Below are positions 58,390-64,000 of a stretch of DNA of 64,000 bases, in pieces. The notes beneath the pieces were generated by a model. It was not told the origin of the DNA and did no database searches. It saw only the letters and a list, made by a program, of their open reading frames with translations. The DNA is from Bathynomus jamesi (Eukaryota > Arthropoda > Malacostraca > Isopoda > Cirolanidae). The number at the start of each line of letters is the position of its first letter. Position 1 is the stretch's first letter. The stretch spans positions 529,501-593,500 of the forward strand of contig JAJOZX010000486.1 in NCBI GenBank assembly GCA_023014485.1, written 5' to 3'. The position numbers and the translations under genes are program-made.

Positions 58390-59990
58390 TCAGCTGTCAA
58401 TTCGTCAAATTGGGCAGTCGAAATTCTTATTTTAAAAGCAAAAGAACTAAATCTAGTCATTATGAACACGTACATTCGTATAGACCACTAAACACCACAA
58501 TACGTGAATTCCATTTCGTTACAAATAAAACAGAAAACTCATTACAATCACTCAAAACTTCCGCACCAAATATATTAATTTGTGGGGATTTTAACTTTCT
58601 GTTCATAAGATCGAAAAATATGAAGTTATTTGAAGTAAGAAGTTCCACGGCAAAACTTCGCAAGTCCAGACAAAAGAAGAACGGAACTGAGGCAAATATG
58701 TTATTAGATATTATAAAAAATTATGCATTTACTCAGGACATTCGTGAAGCGACTCGGAAAGCACAGTGTTTTTTTTATTTAATTTTTGGCAAATAACAAT
58801 GACAAGATAAAAGAAAATGTAACGCAAACTAATTCCTCTGAACACAATTGATATACAAATAAAGTTATAAAGCAGAAGGCTTGAATGAAACTTGTTCCGA
58901 AGAAACAAAAAAGAAAACGTAGCAAGCGCGAAAGAAAAAATCAGAGCGTTATTTAGACAACGTAAACAAACGACAAAAAATTGTAAAACCTGTAGAAAAT
59001 ATTCACAGCTGCGAAACGGACGCGAGGCAACCCAAGCTAGGAAAAAAAGATACGAAATAAAAATGGATCTAAAACAAACATTCGTTCCAATGACAAACGA
59101 GGAGGAAACAAAGTAGAAAATAAAAATTATATATATATTTTTTTTCTTTCTTTCAACATCTGTGCGAAAAGGAAAATGAAGTGTAAATAAAGTGTTGGTT
59201 CATTAATAATGGAATAATTAAATACACAAATGACTTAGAAAAATTGAGCGAACTGCTGTATGGAACAGCTTAGCTGTGTTCAATACTCATAAGTCCGAGA
59301 TGAGATGAAAATCGAAAATCCGGATGAATTCTTTGACATAGATATAGCGACGAACAGGTACGACACGAATCTATTAATTGATTTTGAATTCTCGCAAGGG
59401 AGCATAATGAAGGCTCTGTCACAAATACGAGAAAATTCAGCACCACGTTCAGACAAATAGAGGGTCAGGTTTCTGAAGCAGTGTAAAAAGAGCGTAGCCA
59501 TGACACTATTTAGCTATGGAGGAAGTCACTCAACACGAGACAAATTCCACTTCCATTAATGAACTCGAATATTGCTCCTTTGCTCAAAGAAAGTAACAGA
59601 GCAATGCCTAAGAATTATTGTCCAACAGCACTCACCTCCCACCTTGTACAGTGCTTTAAAAGCGTAATTAGAGAAGAAAATAAATTATTCAGTCCGGACT
59701 AGCATAGATTGAGGGATGGAATATCATGCCTATCATAGTTATTAGACCACCAAGAGAAAATAATGAAGCGCTGTGTGGAAGTCAAAACTAGATGAAATAT
59801 ATATGGATTTTGCTAAAGCCTTCAATAAATGTGATCTTGAGATTATAGCAAATGAACTTAAGAAAACGGGAATGACTGAAAAGCTAGATAGAATCCTTTA
59901 TTCTGAGGGATCTTTCTGTAAGATAGAATTTGAACCAAAATTTGTGCGCACTGACTGCATTCACTTTTTTTAAAGTAGTTTATCTTGACT
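58390..59990 (+). mobile_element. CR1/Jockey-like LINE remnant
   Basis: Endonuclease traces: AVEILILKAKELNLVIMNTY then LKTSAPNILICGDFNFLF (58410-58610) and LLDIIKNYAFTQDIREATRK (58698-58760). Reverse transcriptase trace near 59795: YMDFAKAFNKCDLEIIANEL then GMTEKLDRIL. The order and wording match the KELNYWE-type LINE at 31139-33960. Heavily decayed, many stops. Confidence 0.7.
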
Positions 59991-59999
59991 CGCTGCGTC

Positions 60000-60467
60000 A
60001 AAAACTTTGAAGAAGTCTAACAGAGAGACTAGTATTATTTTACTGTTCTCTATTGCCATATATATTTATTCATTTATTGTTAAGAATATTGTCTCAGTTG
60101 AGAGATGTTTTCTGTATTCTTGCTGAGATTGTAAAAACAAGTTATTCGATTCAAGATGAGCTCTTTATGTGGATCATACACTTTTTCTTCCCTGACTGAC
60201 GGCTATTAGAGTTGACATGAAGAGGGACAAGATGGGTGCCCCCTCCCCTCCGCTATGCCTTTGTTGTTCTTTTCATATAGGCCGTGGGAGGCCGATAGCG
60301 TGGACGTCTCGATCACCCGACTTTACCCCTTTGGATGTTGGAATCCATTCCATAAGAGCATCTTTCTAATGCTCTGATTGGGTACAACGGTCGAATACGT
60401 ACTGTAGTGGTGAGTGATGTTATCATATGAAGTATTCTAAACTTGGATAGGTTGTAAATGTAAGCAA

Positions 60468-60503
<36 letters not shown>

Positions 60504-60569
60504 TGTTTATATATATTAATAAATAAATAAAATGTAACATTACTTTTGCACTATTATCTGTGGAACATT

Positions 60570-60648
<79 letters not shown>

Positions 60649-61740
60649 CAGTCTATGTACAATTGTTATATTTACTTATTGTATGAAATTGTGTACCATG
60701 CAAATTTAATCCATAAATTTAATTTTGTGCCGAATTGAACAAGTCAAATGGAGTATACAACGAAGAAATGGAAATCACATTTCGTTATAATGATTTAGAA
60801 CTGGAAGCGTTCGTTTAACGCACTATAATTCTTTATTTCACAAATTCAGTATTGGTTTTCTTTTAAAACAAACGAATGGTTCATCTTGCTGTGGAAATTT
60901 TTGTTTGTTTCCGCGTAGCTTCCCGGAAGTAGATGTAGACACGCATTCGTATTTCAAAATACGAAAGTTTCGGAAAACTTTGTACCCTGACCCCATCCCT
61001 CCTCCGAAAGAAGAAAAATTAAGATTACGGTGAAGAGGAGGACCAATATTTATACAAATATTATTCGACAATTTCGGATGTTTCGGCATCATTAATGAAA
61101 TTAACGTATCTTCTTATTCACTATCCAATATCCATTATGAAAATGTTTTTGAACGTCGAGCCAAAGAAAATGAAAAACTGAACAGCGACCAAAAACGAGA
61201 AACGCGTACTTTATCTCGGGACCCGGAGTTCCGCAACCCTCCACGAATAAAGACAAATCATTAGCGTTGCCTTAAGAGAAAAACACCGTATAAATATACC
61301 ATAGAATGCCATTACAGATGCCCATCGAGTGGGAAAAACAATAGCGACAGAATTAGAAAAAGAGTTAAAAATGCAAATCGAGTGACCAGTTTTGGAAATC
61401 AGAAATAATAAGGGCAGAAACCGAAAATATACATTAATGAATCACTTTGTGAATACAAATATACGATTTTGGCAAATTATTAAAACTCAAAAAGAAACGG
61501 ATTTATTTCCATTATGTATGAGACAGGAAAATATACGCAAACAAGTCGCTCGCAGGAAGGACAAAGAGTATTGATTCGTACTCAATCTGATTTCGATAAC
61601 TTTCAACAGACAGAAAGGCTATCAACATAACTCACGTGCTACGTAAATAAACCATTATTATTCTTACAAGTAATAAATGTAAAACGATAAGTTCATAACT
61701 TAATACTGTTTTGCAATTTTATAGTTTTTAAATTTTAAGA
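60000..61740. other. Non-coding DNA with TA tracts
   Basis: (TA)n runs at about 60470-60502 and 60568-60645. Otherwise no gene or element recognised. Confidence 0.55.
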
Positions 61741-61747
61741 TTTTATA

Positions 61748-61914
61748 AGACCCCAGCCTTCTTTAGTTAGCTTTATAAGGCTAACTAACGAAAATATCAT
61801 GACCTAACCTAACCAATCGTTATGTTAACTGTACGCCCTTGACGATTGGTTAGGTTAGGTCATGATATTTTCGTTAGTTAGCCTTATAAAGCTAACTAAA
61901 GAAGGCTGGGGTCC
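61748..61914. mobile_element. Foldback element, GACCCC ends
   Basis: Arms gaccccagccttctttagtt and its complement enclose a 130-bp hairpin nearly identical to the core of the foldback at 2454-2714 (ggctaactaacgaaaatatc, cctaacctaaccaatcgtta and so on). The outer arms are quite different from those at 2454. I find no matching 8-bp duplication at its ends. Confidence 0.7.
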
Positions 61915-62872
61915 CTATTCTTCAATAGCTCCCATATTTTTTTGTAATTTTTAACAATACGATTTTATTGTGGATACTTATATAATATTACGTTTTGAAG
62001 TACATTCCTACCAAATTTAAACAACCGGGTTTTTTTCTTTTTTAATCTATCTTTTTATCTTTTTTTGCCTATTATTACTCTTATCCCTGTATTAATATTA
62101 TCTTTGAATCATGACCAACACTTCTCTCTCAATACTGAAATGACATTAGTTAACCTAACTTAATTTACAATAATTATATCTCGGTACGCAACTTTTTTAA
62201 CAAACTATACAATTATAGCAACGTATCTTCCCTGAACCAAAACATTCGCATTCTTCCAAACCATTTTGACGAATTGACAGCTAACCTAAAATTATTACAA
62301 CATAAATTCAAATGCATTATATTAAGTGAAACTTGATTAAATGAAAACTCTAAGATATTTTTTAAACCTCCAAGGATACAAATTAACATTAAGGAGGGGG
62401 GTGTAAGCATAGTTGAGGCTCAACCCGCAAGATAAATGTATCGAAGAACTGATAAGCATAAACGATAACTCAGAAACCCTCGCAATTGAAATAAATAGTT
62501 CTAACATCCACAATTCAATTTCAGGCATCTGCCGACAACCAGCCGGTGGTCGATAGAATTGTAACCTCAGTCTTATCGTCTTATCGGTAACAATTGTATT
62601 GTTGCGGGAGACTTAAGTACTGAATTCACCAAAGAACATTTAAATAATAACGCAAGCTTCCTTCACACTATCTTGTCTAGAAGTAGCTTCAAATTAGCTA
62701 CTACAAAGCCAAAAAGTCTTCACAATGACATTGGAAATTTTACTCTGCTGGATCAAACTGACTGCATCTCAGGAATAATTATATTAGATATAACATGTCA
62801 TTTGTCTACGTACTCTATATTATATAGTCACCCATTTTGCACTCAAGAAAATATGAAAGACGACGCCAAATA

Positions 62873-63384
62873 CAGGGTGTACATAAAGTCAGGATCTATT
62901 TTTGTGAAGCACTTGGAAATTATATGGAATTCAATCATAAAATGATAAAGTGGTAACATTTATTAAATAATTAAGAGTAGGATTCGACGTGACGCCCATC
63001 AGTATCCCTGCACAGCTCAAATCGTTCCGCAGCATTTCTAAACACATTCTGGAGCATTTGCGGGGTTATGTTATCTGCAGCAGTTCGTATACGTGTACGT
63101 AAGTTTTCAAGACTCGTAATCTTCGTCTGATAGACGTGCGATTTGATAAAGCCCCATGCAAAGAAATCTAAAGGGGTTAAATCTGGTGATCTCGCTGGCC
63201 AAGGTCTTTTGTTGCTTCCGCGTCCGATCCAGCGATTTGGAAAACGTCCATTTAGATAATCCTGAACAATTTTGGCATAGTGACAAGGAGCACCATCATG
63301 TTGATAGACGACGGTTTTATGATTGAATTCCTTATAATTTCCAAGTGCTTCACAAAAATAGATCTTGACTTTATGTACACCCTG
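62873..63384 (-). mobile_element. Mariner-type element, 5'-deleted
   Basis: Ends CAGGGTGTACATAAAGTCAG (left) and the complement of CAGGGTGTACATAAAGTCAA (right), flanked by TA. The arms extend through gaagcacttggaaattata. It holds the C-terminal third of a transposase on the minus strand. Confidence 0.85.
62980..63340 (-). pseudogene. Mariner transposase C-terminal fragment (DD37D)
   Basis: Reading minus from about 63330: TVVYQHDGAPCHYAKIVQDY (second Asp), FPNRWIGRG, WPARSPDLTPLDFFAWGFIK (third Asp), YQTKITSLENLRTRIRTAAD, then a C-terminus with AERFELCRDTDGRHVES. I count 37 residues between the second and third Asp. This stretch is open, but the N-terminal two thirds, including the first Asp, are missing. 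Confidence 0.8.
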
Positions 63385-63791
63385 TATTACAGCTATAATA
63401 ATAAAATAAAATATGTTAGAGAAATAACATCTTTTGACAAGTCTCGCACATTACTGGATATATTCAACACAAATTCAACTAAATATAATACAACAACCAA
63501 TGGATCACCCCAATACTCATTGTGACTATTAAACGCAAACATTCTACTTATGGAAAACTGAATGTCACGGAACAGACGTGTAAACACTACTGGCACAGAC
63601 TTAATGTAGTCATTTGTTAAAAAATGAACAAAATCCAGTCTCAAATGGTTCTGGAACACTCGAAAGGATTTAATCAACAGAACAGAGAAAACAAAACCCT
63701 CTGTAATAAATGAAATTAATGTGATTGTTAATAATGCCGTGATTATTTATTAAAACATAATAGAACCAAAATTATATAACGAACAAAAAGA

Positions 63792-63797
<6 letters not shown>

Positions 63798-63864
<67 letters not shown>
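63798..63864 (+). repeat. (GA)n microsatellite
   Basis: About 33 GA units near the window end. Confidence 0.95.
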
Positions 63865-63868
<4 letters not shown>

Positions 63869-64000
63869 AGTTAGTTAATATTATTCAATAAATTGTTGGT
63901 CGGTAAACCTCTCTCTTTAGCATGTAAACTGTTTAGCTTAGCTCAATTTGCTCCGTCTTTAATCATCGTGTCTCAAAAGTTAAACTGAATAAAATCGGAT

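Larger units (their letters stand above)
62210..63720 (+). mobile_element. LINE endonuclease remnant, split by mariner
   Basis: The plus strand at 62225-62345 reads SLNQNIRILPNHFDELTANL and FKCIILSET, an endonuclease-domain pattern (ANI..L...LDIIALSET). DNCIVAGDLS-like (near 62600), SSFKLATTKPKS and ISGIIILDI..HLSTYSILY follow (to 62870). The mariner 62873-63384 interrupts it; possible continuation to about 63720. Decayed. Confidence 0.45.

Noticed and set aside
61748..61914. 8-bp target duplication for this foldback
   Set aside because: Flanking octamers attttata and ctattctt do not match, so none is claimed.

Overview
This is a repeat-dominated, AT-rich, intergenic or intronic window from an animal nuclear genome, most likely an arthropod and plausibly a crustacean. 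Supporting points: (CCTAA)n/(TTAGG)n blocks of the arthropod telomere type, very long (TA)n, (GA)n and (CA)n microsatellites, many mariner families, Penelope-like elements and a Polinton relic. The assignment to crustacean is inference. I see no intact single-copy host gene, no rRNA gene, no convincing functional tRNA and no CRISPR array. Nearly all coding capacity belongs to transposable elements, most of it broken.

Layout. 1-8.1 kb: AT-rich DNA with a decayed Polinton/Maverick on the minus strand (integrase, possible minor capsid, major capsid), whose integrase is split by a 588-bp foldback element with a perfect 8-bp target duplication. 8.4-11.8 kb: mariner, hAT and mariner fragments, then a Penelope terminal hairpin. 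12.15-17.23 kb: complete Ty3/gypsy LTR retrotransposon (copy A). 18-20 kb: two mariner-type elements. 19.9-22.9 kb: minus-strand non-LTR retrotransposon containing another retroposon, with a tRNA-Arg-like SINE beside it. 26.8-29.7 kb: two Penelope-like copies joined head to head. 30.5-35.7 kb: mariner foldback and two non-LTR retrotransposon fragments. 35.8-39.8 kb: Penelope terminal fragments, a Tc1 element and a nearly full mariner. 43.2-53.8 kb: a nest in which an internally deleted piggyBac holds a hAT element (with a small mariner-like MITE in it), a second gypsy element (copy B) and a foldback element. 54-64 kb: MITEs, telomere-like foldbacks and two more non-LTR remnants, one carrying a mariner.

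The parts worth most attention are (i) foldback elements with GGAYC-type ends and 8-bp target duplications that share a hairpin core but carry different outer arms, (ii) hammerhead-ribozyme-like motifs in Penelope terminal repeats, (iii) the Polinton capsid/integrase relic, and (iv) the readable order of events in the piggyBac nest. All identifications are from reading motifs in the sequence; no database search was run.
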